A stretch of DNA of 64,000 nucleotides, taken from an uncultured Bryobacteraceae bacterium (GTDB taxonomy: Bacteria; Acidobacteriota; Terriglobia; Bryobacterales; Bryobacteraceae). The notes under the pieces were generated by a model that saw only the letters and a program-made list of their open reading frames with translations, was not told where the DNA came from and made no database searches. The stretch spans positions 271,793 to 335,792 of the forward strand of contig CALKXJ010000012.1 of NCBI GenBank assembly GCA_938003835.1, read 5' to 3'. Positions 53,869 to 63,177 of the stretch are shown here, one piece after another. Positions within the stretch are counted from its first letter, which is position 1, and each line of letters starts with the position of its first letter. The translations under genes and the position numbers were made by a program.

Positions 53869-54822
53869 ATGCGGGTGAGGGTCCTCTACCACGACCACTG
53901 CTTCGACGGCGCGGCCTCGGCAGCCTTTTTCTCCCGATTTCTGCGCGGGGCCTTTCACCCGGACGCAGAATTCCTCTACACGGGAATGGCGCACAAGGCG
54001 TCCCAAATCTTCGAGGATTCCCTCTTTGACGGGGACGTTAATGCCATCGTCGATTTCAAGTATTCCTCGAACCCGAAACTCACCTGGTGGTTCGACCATC
54101 ACGAAAGCGCCTTCCTGAGCCCGGAGGACGAGGAACATTTCCGGCGGGACACCTCGGGCAAGAAGATGTACGATCCGGAGTACAAATCCTGCACCGGCTT
54201 CATCGCGGCGATGGCGCGCGAGAAGTTCGGCTTCGAGGCGCCGGATCTCGCGGAGCTGGTCCGTTGGGCCGACATCGTCGACGGCGCGCAGTATGCAAGC
54301 GCCCGCGAAGCCGTCGAGCTCGAGGCGCCGGCCACGAAACTGGTGCTCGTCATCGAGGGAGTGCGGGACTCGGAAACGGTGCAGAAAATCATCCGGCAAA
54401 TGCAATCCCACCGGCTGGCCGAGATCATCCTAGACCCGGAAATCCAGGCGATTTATCAGCCGCTGTACCACAAGCATCTGGAATCGATCGAGCTCATCCG
54501 GCGGCAGGCGCGCGACGACGGCACGGTGGTGTTTTTCGATCTGACGGAGTACCCGGTCGAGGGCTACAGCAAATTTATTCCCTACTACCTGTTTCCGGAC
54601 TCGCTCTACACGGTCTCGGTGCTGATCTCCAGCTTCCGGACCAAGGTCTCCGTCGGATCGAACCCCTGGGCGGCGAAGCCGCTGCGGCACAACCTGGCCA
54701 AGATCTGCGAGCGCTACGGCGGCGGCGGGCACGCGCGTGTCGGCGCGATCAGTTTTCCGAAAGGCGCCGTCGAGGAGGCGCGCCGCGTGGCCCGGGAAAT
54801 CGTCGAGGTGCTGCGCCAGTAG
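53869..54822 (+). CDS. DHH family phosphoesterase
   Basis: A 317-residue DHH/DHHA1 phosphoesterase. The N-terminal metal motif is HDHCFDGAAS near residue 8, followed by the DHH box FDHHES near 74. The C-terminal DHHA1-type glycine motif GGGGHARVGA is near 284. It resembles nanoRNase/pApase (NrnA) and related oligonucleotide phosphatases, but could also act on other phosphate substrates. It converges with ribE after 13 bases and follows the phosphoesterase fusion by 76 bases. Confidence 0.85.
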   Translation: MRVRVLYHDHCFDGAASAAFFSRFLRGAFHPDAEFLYTGMAHKASQIFEDSLFDGDVNAIVDFKYSSNPKLTWWFDHHESAFLSPEDEEHFRRDTSGKKMYDPEYKSCTGFIAAMAREKFGFEAPDLAELVRWADIVDGAQYASAREAVELEAPATKLVLVIEGVRDSETVQKIIRQMQSHRLAEIILDPEIQAIYQPLYHKHLESIELIRRQARDDGTVVFFDLTEYPVEGYSKFIPYYLFPDSLYTVSVLISSFRTKVSVGSNPWAAKPLRHNLAKICERYGGGGHARVGAISFPKGAVEEARRVAREIVEVLRQ

Positions 54823-54835
54823 CGCCGGCGGCCGC

Positions 54836-55477
54836 TCAGTAACCCATCTCGCGGAGTTTCTCGACCGTCAGCGGCGAGCGGCGCTCGCCCCGCTCCAGCA
54901 GCCTGGCGACATACTTGGCCAGGATGTCGCACTCCAGGTTCAGCCGCGCCCCCGGCGAGGCCAGGTGCAGCGTCGTGTTGCGCCAGGTGTGGGGGATGAC
55001 GGTGGCCGAGAAGGTGTCGCCTTCGAGGGCGGCGATCGTCAGGCTGATGCCGTCGACAGCCACCGAGCCCTTCTCGACGAAGTAGGGGTCGAGCTCCCCG
55101 GGAAAGCGCACGGTGAGCCACCAGTCGCCGTCGCCGACCGGCTCGAGCGCCACCAGCTCGCCGGTGGCGTCCACATGCCCTTGCACGATATGGCCGCCGA
55201 AGCGGCCTCGGGCGGCGAGCGGCCGCTCCAGGTTCACCCGGGATGCCGGCCGGAGCTCGCCGAGATTGGAGCGCCGCAGGGTTTCCGGCGAGACGTCGGC
55301 GGCGAAGGAGTGCGGGCCGAGTGCGGCCACGGTCAGGCAGACGCCGTTGACGGCGATGCTGGAGCCCGGCTCGGCGTCCTCGAGCACCCGCGCGCAGCGG
55401 ACGCGCAGGCGCGCGCCGGCCCCGCGCGGCTCCAGGGCCTCGACCACACCCAGCTCCTCAATAATCCCCGTAAACAC
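54836..55477 (-). CDS. ribE: Riboflavin synthase alpha chain
   Basis: Enzyme that dismutates two 6,7-dimethyl-8-ribityllumazine molecules to riboflavin. It has 213 residues and two lumazine-binding repeats, beginning MFTGIIEELG and GHIVQGHVDATGEL for the first, with VEKGSVAVDGISLTI in the second. It overlaps ribD by 20 bases and is the last of the ftsY-ribD-ribE run. ribH and ribBA are not present. Confidence 0.95.
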   Translation of the reverse strand: MFTGIIEELGVVEALEPRGAGARLRVRCARVLEDAEPGSSIAVNGVCLTVAALGPHSFAADVSPETLRRSNLGELRPASRVNLERPLAARGRFGGHIVQGHVDATGELVALEPVGDGDWWLTVRFPGELDPYFVEKGSVAVDGISLTIAALEGDTFSATVIPHTWRNTTLHLASPGARLNLECDILAKYVARLLERGERRSPLTVEKLREMGY

Positions 55478-56582
55478 GGCCGGCCGATTCCTTCACCAGA
55501 TAGGCTTCGAGCAGAAACTCGTCAGGCGGGATGGGCGTGATGGCGGTGCGGTGAAAGAGGATGGCGTCGGCCCGGCGCGCCACGCCCTTGCCGCCGACCA
55601 CCGGCAGCGACTTCAACCCGCCCAGGATCTTCGGCGCATAGTAGAAGAGGATCTTGTCCACCTCGCCCGCCGCCAGGAAGGCCCAGTTCACCTTGCTTCC
55701 GGCTTCGATCATCAGCGATAGGTACTGCTGCGCCGCCACCCACTCCACCACGCGGTGGAGGTCCACCCGCCCGGCCGGGCCGTCGAAAACGAACACCTGC
55801 ACGCCGCGCGCTTCGAGCGCCTGCCGGCGTTCGGCGGGCGCCGCCGAGGTGGTCATCACCGTGAGGTCATTCGAACTTTCGGCGACCATCCGCGAGGTGA
55901 GCGGGATGCGGAGCTGCGAATCGAGCACGATGCGCATCAGCGGGCGCGCGCGCTCCCGGCCCGTGCGGTCCGTGAGCCGGCAATCATCGGCGAGCACGGT
56001 GCCGATGCCGGTGAGCACGGCGTCGTGCGCATGGCGCACCTCTTGCACATGCGCTCGCGCCTTCTCCGAAGTGATCCAGCCGAAGTTGTCCTCCGGGGCC
56101 GAGATCTTGCCGTCGAGCGTGAGGGCCGCTTTCAAGGTCACCAGCGGCCGCCCGGTGCGCATGAAGTGGGTGAAGGCCTCGTTGAGTTTTTCGGCCTCGG
56201 CGGTGAATTCCGCGGCGATCTCGACCTCGACGCCCGCCTCGCGCAGGCGCTGGAAGCCGCGGCCGGCCACCTGCGGATTGGGGTCCTCCATGGCGGCCAC
56301 CACGCGGCGGACACCGGCCTCGATCAGCCGCTCCGTACACGGTCCGGTGCGGCCTTCATGGCAGCAGGGCTCCAGGTTGATGTAAAGGGTGGCGCCGCGG
56401 GCGCGCTCGCCCGCTTCCTCGAGAGCGATCACCTCGGCATGGCGTCGTCCGGCCCAGGTGTGGAAGCCGCGGCCGACAACCTCGCCGTCGGCGACCAGGA
56501 CTGCGCCGACCGCGGGGTTGGGGCTGGTGCGGCCGATGCCGAGCCGCGCCAGCGCGAGCGCCTCTTGCATGTAGTGAGCCAT
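55458..56582 (-). CDS. ribD: Bifunctional riboflavin deaminase/reductase RibD
   Basis: A 374-residue bifunctional enzyme. The N-terminal deaminase (about 1-145) has zinc motif HAEVIALEE near residue 49 and PCCHEGRTGPC near 73. The C-terminal reductase (about 150-365) has the KAALTLDGKI and GIGTVLADDCRLTDR segments. It catalyses the second and third steps of riboflavin synthesis. The ATG shares its A with the ftsY stop (TGATG), so the genes are translationally coupled. Confidence 0.95.
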   Translation of the reverse strand: MAHYMQEALALARLGIGRTSPNPAVGAVLVADGEVVGRGFHTWAGRRHAEVIALEEAGERARGATLYINLEPCCHEGRTGPCTERLIEAGVRRVVAAMEDPNPQVAGRGFQRLREAGVEVEIAAEFTAEAEKLNEAFTHFMRTGRPLVTLKAALTLDGKISAPEDNFGWITSEKARAHVQEVRHAHDAVLTGIGTVLADDCRLTDRTGRERARPLMRIVLDSQLRIPLTSRMVAESSNDLTVMTTSAAPAERRQALEARGVQVFVFDGPAGRVDLHRVVEWVAAQQYLSLMIEAGSKVNWAFLAAGEVDKILFYYAPKILGGLKSLPVVGGKGVARRADAILFHRTAITPIPPDEFLLEAYLVKESAGRVYGDY

Positions 56583-57529
56583 CAGGGTGAGAACAAGGAT
56601 GCCACGAACCGTTCGGCGTCAAACGGCACCAGGTCATCCGGCTTTTCGCCGACGCCGACATAACGCACCGGCAAGTTCAGCTCGCGCACGATCGAGACGA
56701 CAATGCCGCCCTTGGCCGTGCCGTCGAGCTTGGTCAGCACGATGCCGGTCACGCCGCTCGTCTCGGTGAAACGGCGCGCCTGCTCGAGTCCGTTCTGTCC
56801 CGTGGTGGCGTCGAGCACCAGCAGCACCTCGTGCGGTGCGCCCGGAACCACCCGGCCGGCGGTGCGGCGCATCTTCTCGAGCTCGGCCATCAGGTTGGAC
56901 TTGGTATGCAGGCGCCCGGCCGTGTCCACGATGACGCAGTCGATCCGGCGCGCCCGGGCCGCCTGCAAGGCGTCGAAGAGCACGGCGCTCGGATCGGCGC
57001 CCGGCTTCTGGCGGATCACTTCGGCGCCGACCCGGTCGCCCCAGATCTCCAGTTGCTCGATGGCCGCGGCCCGGAAGGTGTCCGCTGCGCACAACAGCAC
57101 GCTGCGGCCTTCGCTCCGGTACTGGTAGGCCAGCTTGCCGATGGTGGTCGTCTTGCCCGTGCCGTTGACGCCCACCACGAGGATCACCGCGGGAGGCTCG
57201 GCGACCTCGACCGGAGGCCGCTCGGCGGCTTGCAGCACTTCGAGCAGATGGTCGCGAATCAATTGCCGGACCGCCTCCGGATCGGCGAGCTCCCGCCGGT
57301 CAGCCTGTTCGCGGATCCGCTCCAGGATCTCCGCGGTGGTCTTGACGCCGATGTCGGCGGTGATGAGCGTGTACTCGAGCTCCTCGAGCAGCTCGGCGTC
57401 GATTTCTTTCTTGCCCGCGAAGACCTCGTCCAGGCGCTCCACCAGACCCCGGCGGGTCTTCTGGATGCCCATCTTGAGGCGCTCAAAGAGGCTGGGCCCG
57501 CGCTCGGTGGCGCCAAAAAGGGTTTGCAT
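56582..57529 (-). CDS. ftsY: Signal recognition particle receptor FtsY
   Basis: SRP receptor GTPase, 315 residues, delivering ribosome-nascent chains to the membrane. It has a short N domain without the long acidic A domain, and GTPase motifs G1 [15 protein letters not shown] near residue 119, the DTFRAAA segment, G3 DTAGRLHT near 205 and G4 [10 protein letters not shown] near 261. A TACAAT box lies 17 bases before the ATG. It is followed directly by ribD. Confidence 0.96.
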   Translation of the reverse strand: MQTLFGATERGPSLFERLKMGIQKTRRGLVERLDEVFAGKKEIDAELLEELEYTLITADIGVKTTAEILERIREQADRRELADPEAVRQLIRDHLLEVLQAAERPPVEVAEPPAVILVVGVNGTGKTTTIGKLAYQYRSEGRSVLLCAADTFRAAAIEQLEIWGDRVGAEVIRQKPGADPSAVLFDALQAARARRIDCVIVDTAGRLHTKSNLMAELEKMRRTAGRVVPGAPHEVLLVLDATTGQNGLEQARRFTETSGVTGIVLTKLDGTAKGGIVVSIVRELNLPVRYVGVGEKPDDLVPFDAERFVASLFSP

Positions 57530-57546
57530 TTGGGCTGCCTGTTACG

Positions 57547-57552
57547 ATTGTA
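57547..57552 (-). promoter_or_regulatory. -10 box TACAAT before ftsY
   Basis: TACAAT on the minus strand 17 bases before the ftsY ATG (57529), inside the 37-base gap after the TPR gene. It would drive ftsY-ribD-ribE with a leader of about ten bases. Confidence 0.4.
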
Positions 57553-57566
57553 CCCGCCCGGTAAGA

Positions 57567-60362
57567 TCAGGGCCGCGAGGAGAGCCTGCCGGGATGGGCG
57601 GCGCGTAAAGGGGTGCGGTTCTCATAGAGGCGAATGCGCTCGCGGAGAACATCGGCCAGCGAGCCCTGGTTGCGCTCCAGCGCCAGCCGGAGCGCCTGGT
57701 GCGCCGCCGCGACCGCTTCGGGGAAGCGGCCCGCCTCGGCGTAGGCCGCCGCCAGCGCCTCCAGCACCTGGGGATCGCTCCCGCCGCTGAGCCGGCTTGC
57801 CCGCTCCGCCAGCTCCACGGCCCGGGCGGCATTGCGGAGCTCGGCCTCGGGCGCCGTCGCCAGCAGGCGCGCCGCCTGCGCCAAGGCGGGTATGTGGTTC
57901 GGCGCAGCCTCGATGAGCGCGTTCCAGGCCGCCAGCGCCTCGGCAGGCCGGCCCTCGATGTAATAAAGCGTGTCCCCCAGATTGGACAGCGCCTCGGCGA
58001 AGCCGGGCTTGAGTTCGGCCGCCCGGCGGAAACGCGCCGTGGCCTCCTGCGGGCGCCGGGCCCAGATGAGCATCACGCCAAGGCTGTTGTTGAGCTCCGC
58101 CGAGTCCGGATAGCGCTCGAGCATCTTCTCAAAGCGCGAGACGGCCTCCTCGAGCCGCCCCGTCCTGGCCAGCGCGCGAGCCAGGTTGTTGTGAATCTCA
58201 GCCGAGTTCGGGTTGGACTTGAGGGCCCGCTCGAAATGGGAGATCGCTTCCTCGAGCCGGCCCAGCCGGGCCAGCGCCACACCGAGGTTGCTGTGCACCT
58301 CGGCGAAGTCCGGCTTGAGCTCGAGCGCTTTCCGGTAATGCGCGGCCGCCTCCTCGAGCCGGCCCGCAGCAGCCAGCGCCGCGCCGAGGTTGCTGTGCAC
58401 CTCGAGGTACTCCGGATCGAGCTCGAGCGCCTTCTCGTAGTGAGGGATGGCTTCTGCGATCCGGCCCGCAGCCGCCAGGGCCGCGCCCAGATTCATGTGC
58501 GCCTCCGGGTAGTCCGGGTCGAGCTCAACGGCTTTCCGGTAATGCCGGAGCGCCTCTCCGGCCTGGCCGAGGTTGGTGAGCGATACCGCCAGGTTCATGT
58601 GCACGCGCGCATCCGCGGGACTGAGCTCGAGCGCCTGGCGCCAGAGCGGGACCGCCTCGGCGTGGCGGCCCTGACCGGCCGCCTCCCAGGCCAGGTCGAA
58701 GATCCGGTAGAACTCCACCGCGGGCACATCGATCTTCAGGAGCCCGTCGGGTGGAATGTTGACGAACTCCGGAATGTTCACCGCCCGGTTGGCCGCCGTG
58801 GCGTTCTCGATCAGGATGGCCGGGCTGTCGTTGCCCTCCTCGTCGATGTGGGTCAAATACATCTGCGTATAGGGAGAGCGCGCCTTGGAAGCAAAGACCA
58901 GCCAGCGGCCGTTGGGCGAGAAACTGTGCCAGGAGTTCATCCGGGGGGTGTTGGCCCGCATGCGCCGCGCCCGGCCGCCGGAGGCCGGAACGATATAAAG
59001 CTGGCCGTCGGGGCGCATGAGCTGGCCGTTGCGACACTGCACAAAGACGATCCACTTGCCGTCGGGCGAGACCTTGGGGAAGTTGTTGCTCATGCCGTTG
59101 CGCGAGGCGCCGGCGATCGGCTCGGCAGTTCCGCCGCGGCCCTCGTTGAAGGGGATCCGGTAGAGGTCGTACTGGAGCGGCGTTTCGTTGGGGTCCCCGG
59201 CATAGGCGGCCATCTGCCTGCCCTCGGGATAGGGTTCGCGGGCCTCAGCCCGGGCGAAGACGAGGTACCGGCCGTCGGGGCTCCAGACGGCGCCCGTGTG
59301 TACGTAGCGCGGATCGTCGGCGCCCGCCAGCGGCGCCAGCCGTCCGGTGGTGCGGTCATAGACGGCCAGGATCCCCCGGGTCGGGTAGAAGACCTGGAGG
59401 AAGCCGTAATCCTTGAAGTTCGCCACGTAGAAGTTGCTGATCAACTGCCGGCGCGGGCGCCGCCCGGGCCCGGCGCCGGCGCCAGGTGAAGCCTCCTGTT
59501 GCCAGCCGCTGATCATCGTCACCACATAGCGGCCGTCGGGCGAGACCTGAGACATGAAACCGACGCGCAGATCGCCTTGCGGCCTGCCGAGAAAGGTGGT
59601 CCAGGAGATGACATCCTCGTTCCGGATCGCCATGTGCGGCTGGACCGCGGCCAGGGCATACATGCCCTTGTCGTTGCGCGGCCCGTCCAGGTCCATGCCA
59701 AGCGTCTTGCCATCGGCCGAGAAGGAGTGGCAGTTGGCGCAAGTGTGCAGGCCGGTCATCAGCAGCCGGCTCTCGGTCTCGGCGACGTTGCGCAGCCGCC
59801 AGGCGATCAGCGGGATCCCGGCCCGGGCCAGCGGCTTGATGACGCCTTTTTCCGTCTCGGTGGGCATCAGGGGCACGTCGCGGTAGAATATCGGCGCGCC
59901 GACCGGCTCCCGGGCGGTGCGGATGCTCACCCTTCCTCGCGAGACGGGCGGCCCGAGCCTGGCGTCGCGGTGCCCGGTGATGGTGATGATGGCGGGGCGG
60001 TCGACCGAGCGTTTCTTGATTGTCTCCCAGGTTGGGCCATCTGGCCGGAGGGTGCGCGCCGCCGCCTGCTCGGGAGTGAGCTTCGGCGGCTCGTTGGTGT
60101 CGGCCACTGCGCGCGGGTCGATCTCTCCGAGGCGGTAAGGCTCACCGGGTGCCGTGATCCGGATCGGCGCGGCGCCCGAGGCGAAGCTCACCTCGATCAC
60201 CCAGACGGTCGCCTCCTCCGACGGGTCCCGCCACAGCAAGGTCGGGGGCGCAAAGTCCGGCGGAAAGATCGAGTCGGCGAGCGGATAGTCGATGGTGATC
60301 CGGGCCGGCGGGGCCGCGAGCGCTACCGCAGCCAGCAGGAGCAGCCAGCCACCTCGTTTCAT
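57567..60362 (-). CDS. Secreted protein with one c-heme motif, TolB-like propeller and TPR array
   Basis: A 931-residue exported protein with a signal peptide (1-17). A beta-sandwich-like N-terminal domain (20-190) precedes a single CxxCH (C208, CANCH) in GLHTCANCHSF, suggesting covalent heme c. A WD40-like PD40/TolB propeller (about 270-520) has repeats such as SPDGRYVV, SPDGRYLV and SPDGKWIV. From about 545 to 905 it is a TPR array of about ten units. Similar proteins occur in acidobacteria, planctomycetes and verrucomicrobia with no assigned role. It is divergent from the octaheme-cytochrome b gene with 131 bases between, which suggests shared control. Confidence 0.82.
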   Translation of the reverse strand: MKRGGWLLLLAAVALAAPPARITIDYPLADSIFPPDFAPPTLLWRDPSEEATVWVIEVSFASGAAPIRITAPGEPYRLGEIDPRAVADTNEPPKLTPEQAAARTLRPDGPTWETIKKRSVDRPAIITITGHRDARLGPPVSRGRVSIRTAREPVGAPIFYRDVPLMPTETEKGVIKPLARAGIPLIAWRLRNVAETESRLLMTGLHTCANCHSFSADGKTLGMDLDGPRNDKGMYALAAVQPHMAIRNEDVISWTTFLGRPQGDLRVGFMSQVSPDGRYVVTMISGWQQEASPGAGAGPGRRPRRQLISNFYVANFKDYGFLQVFYPTRGILAVYDRTTGRLAPLAGADDPRYVHTGAVWSPDGRYLVFARAEAREPYPEGRQMAAYAGDPNETPLQYDLYRIPFNEGRGGTAEPIAGASRNGMSNNFPKVSPDGKWIVFVQCRNGQLMRPDGQLYIVPASGGRARRMRANTPRMNSWHSFSPNGRWLVFASKARSPYTQMYLTHIDEEGNDSPAILIENATAANRAVNIPEFVNIPPDGLLKIDVPAVEFYRIFDLAWEAAGQGRHAEAVPLWRQALELSPADARVHMNLAVSLTNLGQAGEALRHYRKAVELDPDYPEAHMNLGAALAAAGRIAEAIPHYEKALELDPEYLEVHSNLGAALAAAGRLEEAAAHYRKALELKPDFAEVHSNLGVALARLGRLEEAISHFERALKSNPNSAEIHNNLARALARTGRLEEAVSRFEKMLERYPDSAELNNSLGVMLIWARRPQEATARFRRAAELKPGFAEALSNLGDTLYYIEGRPAEALAAWNALIEAAPNHIPALAQAARLLATAPEAELRNAARAVELAERASRLSGGSDPQVLEALAAAYAEAGRFPEAVAAAHQALRLALERNQGSLADVLRERIRLYENRTPLRAAHPGRLSSRP
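58100..58660 (-). repeat. 102-bp period in-frame repeats encoding TPRs
   Basis: Within the TPR protein gene, the DNA itself repeats with a 102-base period, one TPR of 34 residues. For example CCGAGGTTGCTGTGCACCTC occurs at 58282 and again at 58384. The high nucleotide identity between neighbouring units points to recent duplication or gene conversion, and makes the locus prone to length change. Confidence 0.6.
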
Positions 60363-60441
60363 GCTCTTCGCCCCGCCCCCGGCGAGCCTTCCCGGTTCGC
60401 CGCCGGTTCGCCATTCCGGAGTGTAGCAGACCGGGGCGGTT

Positions 60442-60470
60442 TTGGCGCCGGCGGCCGATTCGGGTATGCT
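60442..60470 (+). promoter_or_regulatory. Possible promoter for octaheme-cytochrome b gene
   Basis: TTGGCG (60442-60447) and TATGCT (60465-60470) are separated by 17 bases, each matching consensus at four of six positions. It lies 23 bases before the ATG, and AAGGAG follows at 60477-60482. The divergent minus-strand gene has a TACACT at 60420-60425. Confidence 0.35.
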
Positions 60471-60493
60471 CGTTTCAAGGAGTTGCGCGGAAC

Positions 60494-63073
60494 ATGAGAT
60501 TCGGGTCTTCTGAGCGGTTTTCCCTGGGCAAGGTGGCGCTGGCGTGCAGCCTGCTGGCTCTGAGGCTGGCCGCGCAGCATCCTCCGGTTCCGCTCTACGA
60601 CAAGGACTTCAACCAGATCAACCCGCTCACCGGCGAAAACGCCGACAAGCCGTTCAGCACCGAGAAGACCTGCGGGACCTGCCACGATTACGCCACCATC
60701 ACTGCCGGCTACCACTTCCAGATGGGCTGGGACAAGGTCTCGGACGACTTCGGACGCCAGCACGGGCGCCCGTGGGAGCTCACCTTCGGCAAGATGGGCG
60801 GCTGGTATCCCTTCACGCCCCGGGTCTTTGCCAAGAAAAAGAACCGGCACCCGGACGAAATCGACCTCACCTCGTACGACTTTGTCGGCTTCTCCCGCAT
60901 CGGCCCCTACAACGCCCCATGCGGCGCCTGCCACCCTGGCGGCGGCGGCATGGAGTTCGATCGAGAAGGCAACCGCTACGACGAACACCTGCGTGCCAAC
61001 CCGCATTTGCGCGAGACCCTCGACGGGGACTATTACCGGAGCGCCTGGGACCGCAGCGGCGTGGTGGAGGCGGACTGCTTTTTGTGCCACCTGCGGGGCT
61101 ACAACTTCGAAGAGCGCATCGCGCAGCTCGAGAAAGGCAATTATCAGTGGGCCGTGGTGGCGGCGACGGGCATCGGCGTCGTCAGCGGTTCGGTCAAAGA
61201 CGGCGAGCAGCCGAAGATCGCCTATAACAAGCGCTTCTTCAACGCCGACGGCACGGTGCTGCTGCCCTGGAACGGCCCGCCGCCGTCGCAAAACTGCGTC
61301 TATTGTCACCGGCGCTCGGACGTCTTCAAGCGCGGCTTCACCTGGTCGGACATGCGCAACCCGGAGATCCATTACCAGCAAGGCATGCAGTGCGTGGACT
61401 GCCATCCGGCGGAGCTCGATCACCAGATCGCCAAAGGCCGCTCGGAGATCAACCGCGTCGCCGACGAGCTGGACGGCTCGATGATGGACTGCCAGGAGTG
61501 CCACGAGGCCGGTTTCGGCGGCGCGACGCTTCCGCGGCATAAGACGGTCCGGCCTTCGCACGTGCGGCGCATGGCCTGCCAGGTCTGTCACATCCCGAGA
61601 ATTCAGCGGGCCACCACCATGGGCTTCGAATCCACGACGGGCGAGCTGATCTTTGTCACGAAACCGCCCGGCACCAAGCAGGCCGGCGATCCTGCCGTTT
61701 GGGGCCCAGACTACGAACGCCGCCAAGGGGGCGTCATCTACCCCTTCAATACCTTCTACATGGTTTGGTGGGCGAATCTCGACGAAGACGGCGTGCTTTA
61801 CCCCTTGTTCCTGCGCGAGCAGGCCGCCGGCTGGAAACTGTTCCGCGACCAGGTCACCGACGACAACCAAGACGGACAACCGGACGTCAACCGCCCCGAG
61901 GAGATCATCGCCGGACTCAAGGCCTACGCCGAGATCCTGCGGGGGAACCAGCGCTTCAGGCGCGTAAATCCGGTTTACATCAGCCCGGAGGGAGCCTTCC
62001 ACCTGGATGAGGCCGGCCGGCTGACACGGCTGGACCGGGACGTCACCGGCCTGGCGAAGATCAACTTCCCCATCAGCCATAATGTCGCCCCGGCGCGCCT
62101 GGCGCTCGGCACGCACGAGTGCATCGAGTGCCACGCCACGGACGCCCACTTTTTCAAGGGGCCGCGCTACGTGGGGCTCTACGGGCCGGACGGGCCGCCG
62201 CCGTTCGAGCCCATGGGCGTCGGCATCGGCGCCGGCTCGTTTGCCTTCACCTTAAGCTCGCTCCACCTGGAGATCCTGCGGCCGCTCACCAGCGTCGGCC
62301 TGATGCTGGTAGTCTTTCTGATCACGCTCCACTACCACAGCTACGGGCCCAAGCGGATCCCGTTTGAACCCTTCAGCCATGAGATCCTGCGCTTCACCCT
62401 GCTCGAGCGCGGCATTCACCTGTTCCGGCTGATCTCTTTCGTCATCCTCAGCGTGACCGGGCTGATCATGGCCTTCAATCTGGTGCCCTGGCAGGAGCTG
62501 CTGTTCTCCTCGCCGGAACAGGTGCGCACCATCCACATCATCGCCGGGGTTGTCTTCCTGGTGACGACCGTCATGGGCACGTGGGTCTGGTTCAAGGACG
62601 CGCTGTTTGCCGACTACGACAAGGAGTGGGTCCGGGTCATCGGAGGTTACCTGGGTTACAAAGGCGTGGTTCCCGCCGGCCGGTTCAATGCCGGTCAGAA
62701 GATGTTCTACTGGTACACCACCATCGTCGGCAATCTGATGTCAATCACCGGCATGCTGTTGATCTTCAAGAGCCTGGTGTCGCTGCCGGCGCTCGTGTTC
62801 ACCTCGACGCTGCACAACCTGCTGGGCTTTGTCCTGATCGCGGGCGTCGTCGCGCACGCCTACCTGGGCACGATCGCCAATCCCGGCACGTGGCGAGTGC
62901 TGGTGGACGGTTATGTGACGCGCAAGTGGGCCGAACACCACCACCCGCTCTGGTATCAGTCGATCGTCGAGAAGGAGCGGGCAGCGCAGGCCGCTCAGGC
63001 CGGCGAGGGCGAGGCGCAGCCGGTGACCACGGCCGGAGAACCGGCAGAGGAGCAGAGTTCGGACCAATCCTGA
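60494..63073 (+). CDS. Octaheme cytochrome c fused to formate-dehydrogenase-gamma-type cytochrome b
   Basis: An 859-residue membrane electron-transfer protein. A signal peptide (about 1-28) leads to a periplasmic domain with eight CxxCH heme-c motifs starting at residues 60, 143, 195, 268, 300, 333, 362 and 543. The C-terminal third (about 585-830) is a membrane cytochrome b like FdnI/FdoI. It contains ERGIHLFRLISFVILS, RTIHIIAGVV, NAGQKMFYWYTTIVGN and LHNLLGFVLIAGVVAHAYLG, which hold the likely heme-b histidines, and ends in the typical PGTWRVLVDGYVTRKWAEHHH. I infer quinol oxidation at the b hemes and electron flow to the octaheme head, or the reverse. The substrate of the head is unknown. 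Confidence 0.9.
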   Translation: MRFGSSERFSLGKVALACSLLALRLAAQHPPVPLYDKDFNQINPLTGENADKPFSTEKTCGTCHDYATITAGYHFQMGWDKVSDDFGRQHGRPWELTFGKMGGWYPFTPRVFAKKKNRHPDEIDLTSYDFVGFSRIGPYNAPCGACHPGGGGMEFDREGNRYDEHLRANPHLRETLDGDYYRSAWDRSGVVEADCFLCHLRGYNFEERIAQLEKGNYQWAVVAATGIGVVSGSVKDGEQPKIAYNKRFFNADGTVLLPWNGPPPSQNCVYCHRRSDVFKRGFTWSDMRNPEIHYQQGMQCVDCHPAELDHQIAKGRSEINRVADELDGSMMDCQECHEAGFGGATLPRHKTVRPSHVRRMACQVCHIPRIQRATTMGFESTTGELIFVTKPPGTKQAGDPAVWGPDYERRQGGVIYPFNTFYMVWWANLDEDGVLYPLFLREQAAGWKLFRDQVTDDNQDGQPDVNRPEEIIAGLKAYAEILRGNQRFRRVNPVYISPEGAFHLDEAGRLTRLDRDVTGLAKINFPISHNVAPARLALGTHECIECHATDAHFFKGPRYVGLYGPDGPPPFEPMGVGIGAGSFAFTLSSLHLEILRPLTSVGLMLVVFLITLHYHSYGPKRIPFEPFSHEILRFTLLERGIHLFRLISFVILSVTGLIMAFNLVPWQELLFSSPEQVRTIHIIAGVVFLVTTVMGTWVWFKDALFADYDKEWVRVIGGYLGYKGVVPAGRFNAGQKMFYWYTTIVGNLMSITGMLLIFKSLVSLPALVFTSTLHNLLGFVLIAGVVAHAYLGTIANPGTWRVLVDGYVTRKWAEHHHPLWYQSIVEKERAAQAAQAGEGEAQPVTTAGEPAEEQSSDQS

Positions 63074-63112
63074 GGAATCTGCCGGCCGGCCTCGGGCGGG
63101 AACGAGAAAGGC

Positions 63113-63141
63113 TTGACAGTACCGGACTTCAGGACCATAAT
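63113..63141 (+). promoter_or_regulatory. Near-consensus sigma-70 promoter for TonB receptor
   Basis: A perfect TTGACA (63113-63118), a 17-base spacer, and CATAAT (63136-63141, five of six). Transcription should start near 63148, leaving a leader of about 165 bases before the ATG at 63312. It is the strongest promoter seen in the window. Confidence 0.65.
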
Positions 63142-63151
63142 TGTTTCGAAA

Positions 63152-63177
63152 GGAGAAGCAATCGGCTGCTTCCCTCC
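63152..63177 (+). other. 5-prime leader hairpin
   Basis: GAAGCA (63155-63160) pairs with TGCTTC (63167-63172) across a six-base loop; GGA (63152-63154) can pair with TCC (63175-63177) past a two-base bulge. It begins a few bases after the predicted transcription start. It may stabilise the mRNA 5-prime end; I match it to no known riboswitch. Confidence 0.35.

Noticed and set aside
58100..58660. Direct repeats that might be a CRISPR array or mobile element
   Set aside because: The 102-base period equals one TPR unit and lies inside an intact reading frame; there are no spacers.
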